Below are positions 9,725-20,590 of a DNA stretch of 64,000 bases, piece by piece. The stretch comes from Dasypus novemcinctus (lineage: Eukaryota > Chordata > Mammalia > Cingulata > Dasypodidae), in contig NC_080688.1 in assembly GCF_030445035.2 (NCBI RefSeq), positions 66,125,449 to 66,189,448 on the forward strand. The letters are read 5' to 3'. The translations under genes were made by a program, and so were the position numbers. Within the stretch, counting starts at the first letter, position 1; each line of letters starts with the position of its first letter. A model generated the notes under the pieces. The model was given only the letters and a program-made list of their open reading frames with translations. It did not search any database and was not told the origin of the DNA.

Positions 9725-12700
9725 TCATATCATTGAGGTCATGTAGTATTTGTCCTTCAATGCCTGGGTTGCTTCACTCAACATAAGATTCTCAAGGTTC
9801 ATCCATGTTATCACGTGTGATTGTAGTGTATTTCTTCTTACAGCCGAGTAGTATTCCATTGTGTGTATATACCACATTTTATTGATCCACTCGTCTGTTG
9901 ATGGACATTTGGATTGATTCCAACTTTTGGCGATAGTGAACTATGCTGCTATGAACATTGGTGTACATATATCAGTTTGTGTCCTTGTTTTCAGTTCTGA
10001 TGGGTATATACCCAGCAGTGGTATTGCTGGGTCATATGGCAAATCTATGGCTAGTTTTTTGAGAAACCGCCAAACTGTCCTCCAGAATGGTTGGATCCTT
10101 CTGCATTCCCACCAGCAGTGGATAGTGTTCCCCTTTCTTCACATCTTCTCCAGCATTTGTATTCTTCTGTTTTTTTCATAGCTGCCAATCTTATGGGGGA
10201 GTAAGATGGTATCTCATTGTAGTTTTGATTTGCATTTCCCTGATAGCTAGAGATTTGGAGCATTTTTTCATGTGCTTTTTAGCCATTTGTATTTCTTCTT
10301 TGGAGAAGTGTCTGTTTAAATCTTTTTCCCATTTTTTAAATGGGTTGTTTATCTTTTTGTTTTCAAGATTTATGAGTTCTTTATATATGCAAGTTATAAG
10401 TCTCTTATCAGATATATGGTTGCCAAATATTTTCTCCCATTGTGTGGGTTCCCTTTTTACTTTCTTGACAAACTCCTTTGAGGTGCAGAAGGCTTTAATT
10501 TTGAGGAAGTCCCATTTATCTATTTGTTCTTTTGCTGCTCGTGCTTCTGGTGTGAAGTTCATGAAGCCATTTCCTATTACAAGGTCCTGTAGATGTTTTC
10601 CTACACTTCTTTCCAAGATCTTTATGGTCTTGGCACTTATATTTAGGTCTTTGATCCATCTTGAGTTGATCTTTGTATAAGGTGTGAGATGGTAATCCTC
10701 TTTCATTCTTCTACATATGGCTATCCAGTTCTCTAGGCACCATTTGTTGAATAGCCCATTCTCTCCCAGTTGAGAGGGTTTGATGGCTTTATCGAATATT
10801 ATATGGCTATATACATGAGGTTCTATATCTGAACTTTCAGTTCGATTCCATTGGTCTGTATGTCTCTCCTTATGCCAATACCATGCTGTTTTCACTACTG
10901 TAGCTTTGTAGTATGTTTTGAAGTCAGGAAGTGTGATTCCTCCTATTTCGTTTTTCTTTTTCAATATGTCTTTGGCTATTCGGGGCCTCTTTCCTTTCCA
11001 AATAAATTTCATAGTTAGTTTTTCTAGTTCCTTAAAGAAGGCTGTGTTGATTTTTATTGGGATTGCATTGAATGTGTAGATCAGTTTTGGTAGGATAGAC
11101 ATCTTAATAATATTCAGTCTCCCTATCCATGAACAAGGAATATTCTTCCATTTATTTAGGTCTTCTTTGATTTCCTTGAACAGTCTTGTATAGTTCTCGG
11201 TGTATAAGTTTTTTACCTCTTTAGTTAAATTTATTCCTAAGTATTTGATTTTTTTATTTACTATTGTGAATGGTATTTGTTTCTTGATTTCCTCCTGATC
11301 TTGCTCATTATTGGTGTACAGAAATGCTACTGATTTTTGTGCATTGATCTTATAACCTGCAACTTTGCTGAACTCATTTATGAGTTCTAGAAGCTTTGTT
11401 GTAGATCTCTCAGGGTTTTCTATGTATAGGATCATGTCATCTGCAAATAATGAAATTTTGACTTCTTCCCTTCCAATTTGAATGCCTTTTATATCTGGTT
11501 CTTGCCTCAGTGCTCGAGCAAGTACTTCCAAGACAATGTTAAATAGGAGCGGAGACAATGGGCATCCTTGTCTTGTTCCTGAGTTTAGAGGGAAGGATTT
11601 CAGGATTTTGCCATTGTAAACAATGTTGGCTGTAGGTTTTTCATATATACTCTTTATCATGTTCAAAAAGTTTCCTTGTATTCCAATCTTTTGGAGTGTT
11701 TTTATCAAGAAGGGGTGCTGTATTTTGTCAAATGCCTTTTCTGCATCTATAGATATAATCATGTGATTTTTTTCCTTCAATCTGTTTATATGGTGTATCA
11801 CATTGATTGATTTTCTTATGTTGAACCATCCATGCATACCTGGAATAAATCCCACTTGGTCATGGTGTATAATTCGTTTAATGTGTTGTTGAATACGATT
11901 AGCAAGTATTTTGTTAAGTATTTTTGCATCTAGGTTCATTAGAGAAATTGGTCTGTAATTTTCCTTTCTTGTGGTGTCTTTGTTTGGCTTTGGTACTAGG
12001 ATAATGTTGGCATCATAGAAGGAGTTCAGCAATGTTCCTTCTGTTTCGATTTTTTGGACTAGTTTCAACAGGATTGGTGTTAGTTCTTTCCGGAATGTTT
12101 TGTAGAATTCACCTGTGGAGCCGTCTGGCCCTGGGCTCTTCTTAGTTGGGAGATTTTTAAAGACTGATTCTATCTCTCTGCTTGTGATTGGTTTGTTAAG
12201 ATCATCAATTTCTTCTTTTGTCAATATGGGCTGCTTATGTGTTTCTAGGAATTTGTCCATTTCCTCTAAATTGTCATTTTTGTTGGAATATAGTTTTTCA
12301 AAGTATCCTCTTATGATAGTCTTTATTTCTGTGGGGTCAGTGGTGATATCACCTTTCTCATTTCTTATTTTGTGTATTTGCATCTTTTCTCTTTTTTTCT
12401 TTGTTAGTCTCGCTAAAGGTTTGTCAATTTTGTTGATCTTCTCAAAAAACCAGCTCTTGGTCTTGTTTATTTTTTCAAGTGCTTTCTTATTTTCTATTTC
12501 ATTTAGTTCTGCTCTTATCTTTGTTATTTCCTCCCTTCTTCCTGTTGGATTACTTTGTTGTTGTTTTTCTAATTCTGTCAAAAGTGCAGTTAGTTCTTCA
12601 ATTTTTGCTCTTTCTTCTTTTTTGATATGTGAATTTATGGCTATAAATTTCCCTCTCAGTACTGGTTTTGCTGCATCCCATAAATTTTGGTATGTTGTGT

Positions 12701-13541
12701 TATCATTATCATTTGTTTCAAGGTAGTCATTGATTTCTTTTGAGATTTCCTCTTTGACCCACTGTTTTTCTAAGAGTGTGCTGTTTAATTTCCAAATCGT
12801 TGTGTGAAACCTGGGCCTCTGTCCCTTGCAAATTTCCAGCTTGACTCCACTGTGGTCAGAGATATTGTTTTGTATGATTTTGATCTTTCTGAATTCATTA
12901 AGCCTTTCTTTGTGGCCTAGCATATGGTCTATCTTGGAGAATGTTCCATGTGCACTTGAGAAAAATGTATATCCTGCTGTGTTTGGGTGTAATGATCTAT
13001 ATATGTCTATTAGATCTAGCTCTTTTAATACACCGTTCAAATGTTTTGTTTCTTTAGTGATTCTCTTTTGAGATGTTCTGTCCAGAGTTGATAGTGGTGT
13101 ATTAAAATCCCCCACTATAATTGCAGATGCATCTATTTTTTCACTTAGTTTTTCCAGCGTTTGTCTCACGTATTTAGAGGCACCCTTGTTAGGAGCATAA
13201 ATATTTATGATCGTTTGATCTTCTTGACAGATTGTCCCTTTCACTAAAATGTAGTATCCTTCCTTGTCTCTCACAATTGTTTCACATTTAAAGTCTATTT
13301 TGTCTGATATTAATATAGCTACTCCTGCCTTTTTTTGGTTGTTGTTTGCTTGTATGATTGTTTTCCAGCCATTCACTTTCAATCTCAATGCTTCTCTGGG
13401 TCTAAGATGTGTCTCTTGTAGACAGCATATAGATGGGTCATATTTCCTTATCCAGTGTCCCAGTCTGAATCTTTTGATAGGTGAGTTTAATCCGTTGACA
13501 TTCAGTGTTATTACGTTCAGAGAATTATTTGTGGTAGCCAT
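9725..13541 (-). pseudogene. L1 ORF2 (endonuclease / reverse transcriptase), C-terminal frameshift
   Basis: ORF2p nicks DNA and reverse-transcribes L1 RNA at the target. The likely start is the Met at 13541 ([14 protein letters not shown]), about 80 bases after the ORF1 stop. The same frame is open further upstream to 13637. The endonuclease domain (residues about 1-240) shows LQETHL, VGDFN, SKIDHML and ISDHSG. The RT domain shows [36 protein letters not shown] and the catalytic FADDMILYI. The frame ends early at 10191 (after RYHLTPP). The Cys-rich C-terminal segment continues in another frame ([15 protein letters not shown]), then in a third near 9727-9850. This is consistent with small indels near 10200 and 10050. 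Endonuclease and RT look intact, but the normal C-terminus is lost. Confidence 0.9.
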
Positions 13542-13621
13542 ATTTTGGTTGGATTTGTGTTTGTTATATTTTGTTTGTATTATTTTATTTTCCCCTTCTA
13601 TTTTTGTCTTTTTTGTTGCTC

Positions 13622-14593
13622 TTACACTCTCCTCCATCTCTGACTGTCCTGTTTTTTCCTTTCTTCCTGCAGAACTCCCTTAAGAATTTCTTGAAGGGGA
13701 GGTTTCTTGTTGATATACTCTTTCAGTTTCTGTTTATCTGTGAATATTTTGAACTCTCCATCATTTTTGAATGCTAGTTTAACTGGATAGAGTATTCTTG
13801 GTTGGAAATTTTTTTCCTTTAGTACCTTGACTATATCATACCACTGCCTTCTTGCCTCCATCGTTTCAGATGAGAAATCAGCACTTAATCTTATGGAGCT
13901 TCCCTTGTATGTGATGATTTTCTTTTCTCTTGCTGCTTTTAGAATTTTCTCTTTGTCTTGAGCATTGGATAATTTGACAAGTATATGTCTTGGGGTGGGC
14001 CTGTTGGGGTTTATGACCAGTGGAGTGCGCTGTGCTTCTTGGATATGTACATCTGTTTCTTTCAGTAGATTTGGGAAGTTTTCAGTCATTATTTCCTGCA
14101 ACACTCCTTCTGACCCCTTTCCCTTCTCTTCTCCTTCTGGAATGCCTATAATACGTATGCTTGAGTGTTTTGCATTATCATTCAGGTCCCTAAATCCTAT
14201 CTGGATTTTTTCGACCTTTTTATTGACCACTTCTACTATCTGTTTGATTTCCAATGCACTGTCTTCCACATCACTAATTCTCTGCTCTGCCTCTTCTAGT
14301 CTGCTGATATTTGCTGCAAGCGTATTTTTGATTTCTTCAATTGTGGTGTTCATTTCCATCATATCTGTTATTTTTTTGCACATGTCTGCAATTTCCCCTC
14401 CAAGTGTTGTCTTCATGTTGTTAACCTCTTTCATTACTTCATCAAATTTGTCGGTGATAAATGTTCTGAGATCTTTCATTGCTTGTACGAAGTTCTGCTC
14501 CCTTTCCTGATTTTTAGTTTGTTGATTGGATTCAGCCATGTTTTCCTGATTACTGGTTTGGTTTGTAGATTTTTGTTGCTGTCTTGTCATCAT
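13622..14593 (-). CDS. L1 ORF1 protein, 323 aa, apparently intact
   Basis: ORF1p is the RNA-binding nucleic-acid chaperone of the L1 RNP. The frame is open from Met 14593 to the stop at 13622. A polar N-terminus (residues 1-40) is followed by a coiled-coil region (about 40-155, with heptad-like [21 protein letters not shown]). Then come an RRM-type domain (about 160-245, [28 protein letters not shown]) and the C-terminal domain (about 250-320, [16 protein letters not shown]). Length is close to the usual mammalian ORF1p (about 338). There is no internal stop. It ends 80 bases before the ORF2 Met, with the ORF2 frame already open across its last 16 bases. Confidence 0.92.
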   Translation of the reverse strand: MMTRQQQKSTNQTSNQENMAESNQQTKNQEREQNFVQAMKDLRTFITDKFDEVMKEVNNMKTTLGGEIADMCKKITDMMEMNTTIEEIKNTLAANISRLEEAEQRISDVEDSALEIKQIVEVVNKKVEKIQIGFRDLNDNAKHSSIRIIGIPEGEEKGKGSEGVLQEIMTENFPNLLKETDVHIQEAQRTPLVINPNRPTPRHILVKLSNAQDKEKILKAAREKKIITYKGSSIRLSADFSSETMEARRQWYDIVKVLKEKNFQPRILYPVKLAFKNDGEFKIFTDKQKLKEYINKKPPLQEILKGVLQEERKKQDSQRWRRV

Positions 14594-16570
14594 TTTTCCT
14601 TGACGGGTTTAATCAGTTCTGTAGCTTCTTTGTCTAGTCTTGGAGATTAATTAGCTGTTGTTTTTGTGTAAGTGTTATGTCTTCTTTTTGTCACTTTGTT
14701 CTTCCCATTCCAATTTCTTATTGCTGTTTAAGTTCACTTTAAAGGAAAGTATTAGTTCTGGGGAAAGGCAATTGTGTAAGGAAGGAAAAAGTGTAAAGTA
14801 GTATTGGTGATATATGTTAACAAAACATCAATATGAGTTCTGGGAGGATGGAGGTTAGATCATGTAAATTGTGTAGAGTTATAGTAGTAGGAAAGTACCT
14901 ATAATGAGGTAGACGACTGAATATGGGAGGGATATGGTACATACTAAGAAGCTATTGTTTTTGTGAGAGAGGGAAAGAGAAAAGAAAGGTAATAGTTTCA
15001 AGGGCGGCTACCAGATGGAAAACTAAACAAAGGTATTAGAAATTAAGAGTTAGACACTTTGTGGATCAAAGAAAGAGAGGTGGAATGTAGGAGAGATAGC
15101 AGATGGTGGAGGATATCAAGTTGTAGGGGAAAGGGGATAGTGTAGATAGCCTAAATCTATTCACAGAGAAATGAGACAGTGGAGGATGAGGAAACCCAGC
15201 AAATGTGAGGTGTTTCCTGCAGGACCTATTGTATTGTTAAGATAAAATAGAATAAGAAGAAGATTGGGGACAAGAAAGAGAGGATTAAAAAAAAAAAGAA
15301 AAAGAAAAAGAGACTTTGGGGGATACGCTGGGAGAAAAGACTAGGGGATAATGCAATGCCAGGAATCAGAACATTAAAAAACTAGAATAAAAAAAATAGA
15401 AATAGAATAAAAATAAAAACAAAACAAAATAAAACAAAGAAGAAAAAAACGCAAACGTTGAGGGCTAGGACATTCAAGGGCCTCAGATGAACCTCAGGGC
15501 ATGGTGGATTCAGGGATGGACAGTCTGAGGTAATGAGGCCTCAAGAGGTGTGAGACTCTGGCGTGTGGGCCACCAGAGTCCAGGGAACTCAGACCTGGCA
15601 ACCTCGAGTCCAGTTAACAGGAATCCTGGGAGCACCACAGTGCATCACAGCCTTCAGGGATCCCCGCATCTGGGTGCCAGCCCTATGGGTGAGGTCTCAT
15701 CCACAAGCTCTATCCTGTGTTCTGTGTCCTACAATTCACTCACTTACTAGGGCCTATTGTGTGGATATATCGCCAATTGACTTCAGGAACCCTCCCACCC
15801 TGTGGTCCCCAGGAACATCCACCTGGGGGCTCCTCTAGGCTGCAGCCAATTTAATGACTCAGATAAAATATCCAGGTCCAGGGGAGGGGCTCCAGCCAGA
15901 AACGCTAATAACAGAGTCCAAACCCGAAATTCCCACGCTTCGCAAAATATTCCCCTAATCAGCTTCCAAATGTCTGCCACCCCATGAGACCCTGGTAGAA
16001 TCTCTTTGTTGCTATCACTTTGAGACTGCTGTAGGTCAGCAGCCGGGCTTGGGGGGGAGGGGCATGGCTCTAGGCGGAAACGCTATTGTTTGTGTCCGCA
16101 ATCACAAATTCCCCCCGCTTTGCCCTAAAACCCCCGTCTGTCTACCCAAATAGGTCTGCAAGCACCTCCCTTCCCACCAACCCCCCAATAGGCTGCCCAG
16201 GGCCCACGAACTCCCCAGTACTGCAGAGGCTCTAAAAAAAAAAAAACAAAGAACAGAAACCCTGCTGCCAGGCTCTGCCTGGCTCCCCCAGCCGCCGCGG
16301 CTCTGCCCGGCTCTGCCCGCCGCCGTGGTGCTAGATGCCTCGGCTCCACCTACCCAAGGAGGGAATCCTCCACAGGTAGCCGGGATCTCCGCGTATATTT
16401 CACAGACGGATCCTCTCTGTTACCTTCCCTCCAAATCGATGTCCAGACACCTCCGGACCAGCAAAAATCCCAAAACAACCCAGTCCCAAAGAGTGTCCAA
16501 CGCCGCCCAGCTGACTCCCTGCAGGAGACCCTAACAGGGAAGTTCACTCAGCCACCATCTTGCCCCTCTC
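14594..16570 (-). promoter_or_regulatory. L1 5' UTR / internal promoter
   Basis: About 2 kb precede ORF1 on the minus strand. The outer part (about 15.5-16.57 kb) is GC- and CpG-richer, as expected for an L1 internal promoter, and starts with a YY1-like aagatggtggc (complement at 16552-16562). The inner part contains an A-rich purine tract (15286-15440 on the plus strand). I see no tandem monomers of the mouse kind. Confidence 0.75.
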
Positions 16571-17293
16571 TGAATTCACTTTATATCAGATGTTAATGTT
16601 AAGTGTTCTCTCTTTCTAAAGTTTGTAATGGCTGCCAGGAAAGCTGTGCCAAAGAAAATATATATAGAACTTGTAAGTCAGATGGATAAGTTTTGTGCTT
16701 CTGTCTGTGTCAGCTCAATGCTAGTGTTAGAATTGTGTAATTATATAAAGTGGTAAAATTTGGTTAAGCTGGAACCCTCCCTTGCCATTAGCAAAGGAGT
16801 GAATTGATTGTAGTTTATAAAGCAAAATCGTGGCATTAATGTGTGTGTGCATGCTCTGCTGTCTTGCCTCTCTGGGTCAGCCCCACTTGCTGGAACTCAG
16901 GGATTGTCTGTATCCATGTCCGTGCCACGCACCCAAGTTTGTTGGAGCTGGCCCAGTCAGGGTGGCTGGTGGAGCCAGTGACTTGAATCATAGCCCTGCC
17001 AGGACAGGGGGTCCCTGGGAAAGGCACCAAATTTGAAGAGTTCTTTCAAGCCATTTTAATAGCCTGGAACTTGCAACCATCACCTTATCCCCTCCTCCCT
17101 TTAGGAGGACACATAATAAAAGGGGAGAGCTGGAAATGGGGAGTGGCTTGCCCCTTTCCAGTAAATCCATGCCTTCTATTCTAAACCACATTCCTACCAA
17201 ATCACTGATCAACCTGGAAGGGGGGAGGTAAGGGAGAGTTTTCTCTTTGTATGTCTATGTAGAAATGCTTTGAAATGTTTAAAGCTGTAAACT
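16571..17293 (+). other. gamma-type ERV leader, continued
   Basis: This continues the leader interrupted by the L1. It matches 39190-39960 in ERV-P2, sharing ctcccttgcca, then catgctctgctgtct, then gcttgcccctttccag. No coding frame is recognised. It is interrupted at 17288-17293 by the ERV-A provirus and resumes at 24582. Confidence 0.7.
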
Positions 17294-18165
17294 TGCGGTC
17301 ACCCCTCGGGCTGAAGTGTGGTTTGCTGGTCTGGCAGGGGAGCAGCCGCGGTAGGCCTAATCCCAAGCCGCTGCCCCCATAATAGGGTGGCTGGTCGGAC
17401 TCACCGCCACCCCTGAAGGGAGCTCGGCATGGGCGCAGAGTGCCCTCGGGTCTCCCCTTCTCAGCAGCCATGCTTCCGCGGCCGCCCCTCCTCCCAGATA
17501 GCGCCACACGATGCCTTATGAGGCAACACCCTTCTTCTTCTTTCTCCCTGCGCAGGCGCAGGGTGGAAAATTCCAGTCTGCCTTTCCCCCCCGCCCCGAC
17601 AGCAGCAACAGCCAGGCAAGGTGGGAAACTCAAGTCTGCCCTCTACCCCAGCAACAGCAGCCCCCAATCCCTAAACCCTGCCACTTCCCCCGGCAACAGC
17701 AACAGCCAATCCCTAATCACCACCTCTCCCCCTTTCAGTACCTCCCACCGACCTTTCTCCCCAGTAACTGCTTGCGGCAACCAATCAGAACATGGCATAA
17801 GCTTCAACCAATCAGCCTTCCCCAGCCCCTATAAAACTGTAGCCACTTCCTCAATAAAATTGGACCTGCGTGTTTACCTCGTCTCCGCGGCAGTTCTTCT
17901 GCCGTGCGCCCTCCAGTCCTGAGAGCCCCCGACAAGGGCCTGGCCTCCCTTGTCCCCAGTTCGTCGCCTGCTTCTCCGGGTGACCCCTTCGTCGCCGGCT
18001 TCACCGGGCGACCCTGTCAGCCGAACCGTGTAACCCCTGTGAGACCGACCCCTCGTCTGCTGCCGGACGGATCCCTCGTCCCAAGCCGGACCGACCCCTC
18101 ATCCCAAGCTGGACCGACCCCTCGTCCACAGCCAGACCCCACCGCCACCGACAGAGCAAGCCGCA
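17294..18165 (+). repeat. ERV-A 5' LTR
   Basis: The LTR runs from tgcggtcacc to gccgca, 872 bases. It carries two CCAAT-type boxes (accaatcag near 17780 and 17810), a TATA box (tataaaa, 17830-17836) and AATAAA (17853-17858), only 16 bases after the TATA box. The polyadenylation signal therefore lies in U3, upstream of the expected start site. U3 has two about 58-bp repeat units from about 17560. U5 has a 21-bp repeat based on gaccgacccctcgtcccaagc with about three units. It is GC- and CpG-rich. Confidence 0.92.
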
Positions 18166-18170
18166 GCAGC

Positions 18171-18187
18171 TGGTGCCCAACGTGGGG
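18171..18187 (+). other. ERV-A primer binding site, tRNA-Lys type
   Basis: The sequence tggtgcccaacgtgggg lies 5 bases after the LTR end. It differs by one base from the canonical Lys1,2 site. A consensus splice-donor-like gtaagg follows within a few bases (18192), and another lies at about 18370 just before gag. Confidence 0.85.
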
Positions 18188-18411
18188 CAGGGTAAGGATC
18201 CCCTTCACCTTGCTCCACTGCTCGTCGCTCTCCTCTTCCCCTAAGGAGCTCTTAGTTCCACTTTCCCCTCGTCGGGGCCTTCTCTTGGCCCACGACCACC
18301 GTCGGAGCCCCACCAGCTCCGACCCTTCGTCTCACCGCGCCCCTCGGCTCCCATCACTGCGCTCTCAAGGTAAGGGCCCCTTCTCTTATCGGCTCCAAAA
18401 GGCCATTAGCA

Positions 18412-20304
18412 ATGGGTAACATCCTTTCTGCTAAGCAAGCCCCGCAAGTTCGGGCCCTCGCTGGTCTCCTAGACACTCACCGGTGTAAGATCTCTTTGAA
18501 ACAGCTCCAAGTATATTGGGACCTTCTTCCCCCCTTTAATCCGTGGCTTACCATGTGTCAGCTTTGCTACCCGGATACCTATACTCGCCTTATAGATAGG
18601 GTCACTTCTGCTGTGGAGCAGGAAGGTAAAAGATTCCCTCCTGGCTTATTACCGGTGCTTTTTACCATCCGCTCCTGCCTTCAAGGCACCCCTACCATCG
18701 ACTCCCCCTGGCCGCGCCACCGCCGCCGCCGTGATTGTCACGACGGCGACTTTAACCGGGATCCTGATCAGGATCCTGATGCCGGCTCCAACTCCGACTC
18801 TGAGTCTCTTGTCAAGCGCCTTAATAACGCGCTCGAAAATTGTCCCCCTAAACAGTGTAATCTCGCAGTGCTGAGCGCCGGTGAAGATGGCGAACTTCTG
18901 CATTCTTCCTCGCTCGAAAAGGGGAGGTCCCTTTACCCCTCCCTCCCCCCAACGACTTCCTGCCTGGGTGGGCCGGAAGCTCCCTCCCCACCATTTTACC
19001 CCTCCGCGCAGGGCGGTCCGTGGCCATTTTATAGCCCACGGCCATTTTGTGGCCCGCCGCCATTTTGTAGTACCGCTGGGGACGGCCCGCAGCCATCTTG
19101 TAACACCGCATGGGCAATGGCTCCTCTCGTGCCCTCCGTGCCAGCGGCTCCCCCCGGCTCCGCCTCCCCCTGGCAGCCCCCTCCATCCGATCCGTGGCAA
19201 GCTGCCACACGCGCGGCCCCCTCTAGCCTATTTTTGGACCCGTATTCCTCCCCCGCCGGGGCACCTCCGCCTACCTCCCTGCCGCCTCCTACCACCTGCT
19301 TTCCCCTTAACGTAACTCCCACCCCCCAGCGCCCCTTTCCGTGGTACCCACATGATGCGGAAAGTGTTAAACAGCTCCGCAAGGCTGTTAAGGAGGACGG
19401 GTTAGGCAGCCCTTATGCTCAGCATTTGTTAGAGGAGATGTCCACCCTTCTGTGCATTCCCCTCGATTGGCTCCAACTGGCCCGTGCCATCCTCACGCCT
19501 GGCCAGTTTATAAATTGGCGCACCCATTTTCATGCCGAGGCTGAAAAGCAGGTTGCGGCCAATGCCACAATGGGTGTTAACCACCCACCAGAAGCCTTCA
19601 CTGGCACCGGTCAGTTTAGCCAGGCTACGGCCTACTACCGTGCTCCGGCTGGCTTCTGGCTTCAGATTCGTGAGGTCGCCCTACGGGCCTTTCGCACCTG
19701 CACTGCTAGTAGTGCTGACAAGTTCACTAAGCTCACACAGACCAAGGATGAGAACTTTTCTACCTATGTTTCCAGAGTCCTCCGGGCGTGTGAGCGCAGG
19801 GTCCACGATGAACAGGCTCGGCGCGCCCTCGCCCGTGAAATTATCCTTGAAGGGGCCAGCCCCATTTGTCGACAGGTGATCGCTCCCGTGAGGGAAAAGT
19901 CAATAGATGATTGGGTAATTGCCTGTAACGGCCTCGACCAACAGGCTGCTTCTTTCGCCAAGGCTGTCACGACAGCCATGACACTTAACTCCTCCTGTTT
20001 CAATGTGGTGAGCCAGGACATTTCGCCCGTGAATGCCCGGCAGTCTCCGCACTGCCGGGCCCTCCTGTTCCTCCCCCCCCCACTGCCCCAACGAGGCCCT
20101 TCTACCCCCTGCCCCCGCTGCGGCCGGGGATACCACTGGGCTCGCGACTGCCGTGTGCAGCCTCCCCTGCAGCGGCAGCAGCCATCTTTAAACTCAAGGA
20201 GGGGTAGGCTCAGCCCCACTCCAAAGAGGCTCCCTGTCCCAACCTTCCAAAGCCCTGATGTGGACAGTCCCCATCACATCCGCCAGGCCTACCATGAGGC
20301 TTAA
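18412..20304 (+). pseudogene. ERV-A gag, open 630-aa frame with a compensated frameshift
   Basis: Gag is the virion structural polyprotein. The start MGNILSAK has the Gly-2 needed for myristoylation. Residues 1-95 are matrix-like. Residues about 170-310 are Pro-rich with short repeats (PWPFYSPRPFCGPPPFC). Capsid starts near PFPWYPHD (about residue 307), with N- and C-terminal domains and a major homology region (QTKDENFSTYVSRVL). One zinc knuckle is present (CPRCGRGYHWARDC). A second, upstream knuckle signature lies in another frame at about 20000-20040. A one-base loss near 20000-20008 and a compensating change, probably in the 9-C run at 20073-20081, put about 25 residues out of frame without introducing a stop. 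The frame is long, but the protein is probably defective. Confidence 0.88.
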
Positions 20305-20590
20305 GATTCACCACCACTGGTATTCTGGAACCCTCAACTCGGGTGCAGAGGTCTCTTGTTTCCCTGCTCATTTTGCCGCCCAGTGGTCTGTTCAAGAAGG
20401 CCCTTCCGTCCAAGGGGCCACTGGCTCCTCTACCTCCCTTCGCGCCAGTCACCCTATTGCCTGGGAGGACAGTGAGGGACGTGTGGGCACCTTCCGGCCC
20501 CTCTTCCTTAGCACCCTTGATACTATACTTTGGGGACGAGATGTCCTGGAGGAGTGCGGTGTCCAGTTAACCACTCAGCCCCCCCAATAG
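20258..20590 (+). pseudogene. ERV-A protease (pro), catalytic Asp replaced
   Basis: This open frame overlaps the end of gag in a different frame, as expected for pro expressed by frameshifting. The retroviral aspartic-protease core is visible (WYSGTLNSGAEVSCF). The catalytic Asp of the D(T/S)GA motif is Asn (codon 20336-20338). The second conserved block (LWGRDVLEECG, near the end) is intact. Retroviral proteases need this Asp in each subunit of the dimer, so the enzyme should be inactive. No dUTPase domain is seen upstream. RT follows, with overlap. Confidence 0.85.

Larger units (their letters stand above)
7079..16570 (-). mobile_element. full-length LINE-1 (L1), 9.5 kb
   Basis: This is a complete L1 read leftward. 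It has a 5' UTR of about 2 kb, ORF1, ORF2, a very long 3' UTR (about 2.65 kb) and an A-rich end. It is flanked by a perfect 14-bp target duplication (tgaattcactttat) at 7065-7078 and 16571-16584. The 5' terminus carries aagatggtggc, the YY1-type site found at the start of many L1 promoters. It is longer than the usual 6-7 kb because of the 3' UTR. It lies in the leader of the older gamma-type ERV. ORF1 is open. ORF2 is broken only near its C-terminus, so the insertion looks fairly young. Confidence 0.93.

Noticed and set aside
12115-12726. 203-codon plus-strand frame, with others at 10225-10680, 13264-13683 and 13965-14510
   Set aside because: These are antisense shadows of L1 ORF2 and ORF1, low-complexity hydrophobic text from A-rich coding sequence.
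18649-19382. Minus-strand frames of 117-183 codons across ERV-A gag
   Set aside because: Antisense shadows of the Pro-rich gag segment, Arg/Gly-rich by complement.
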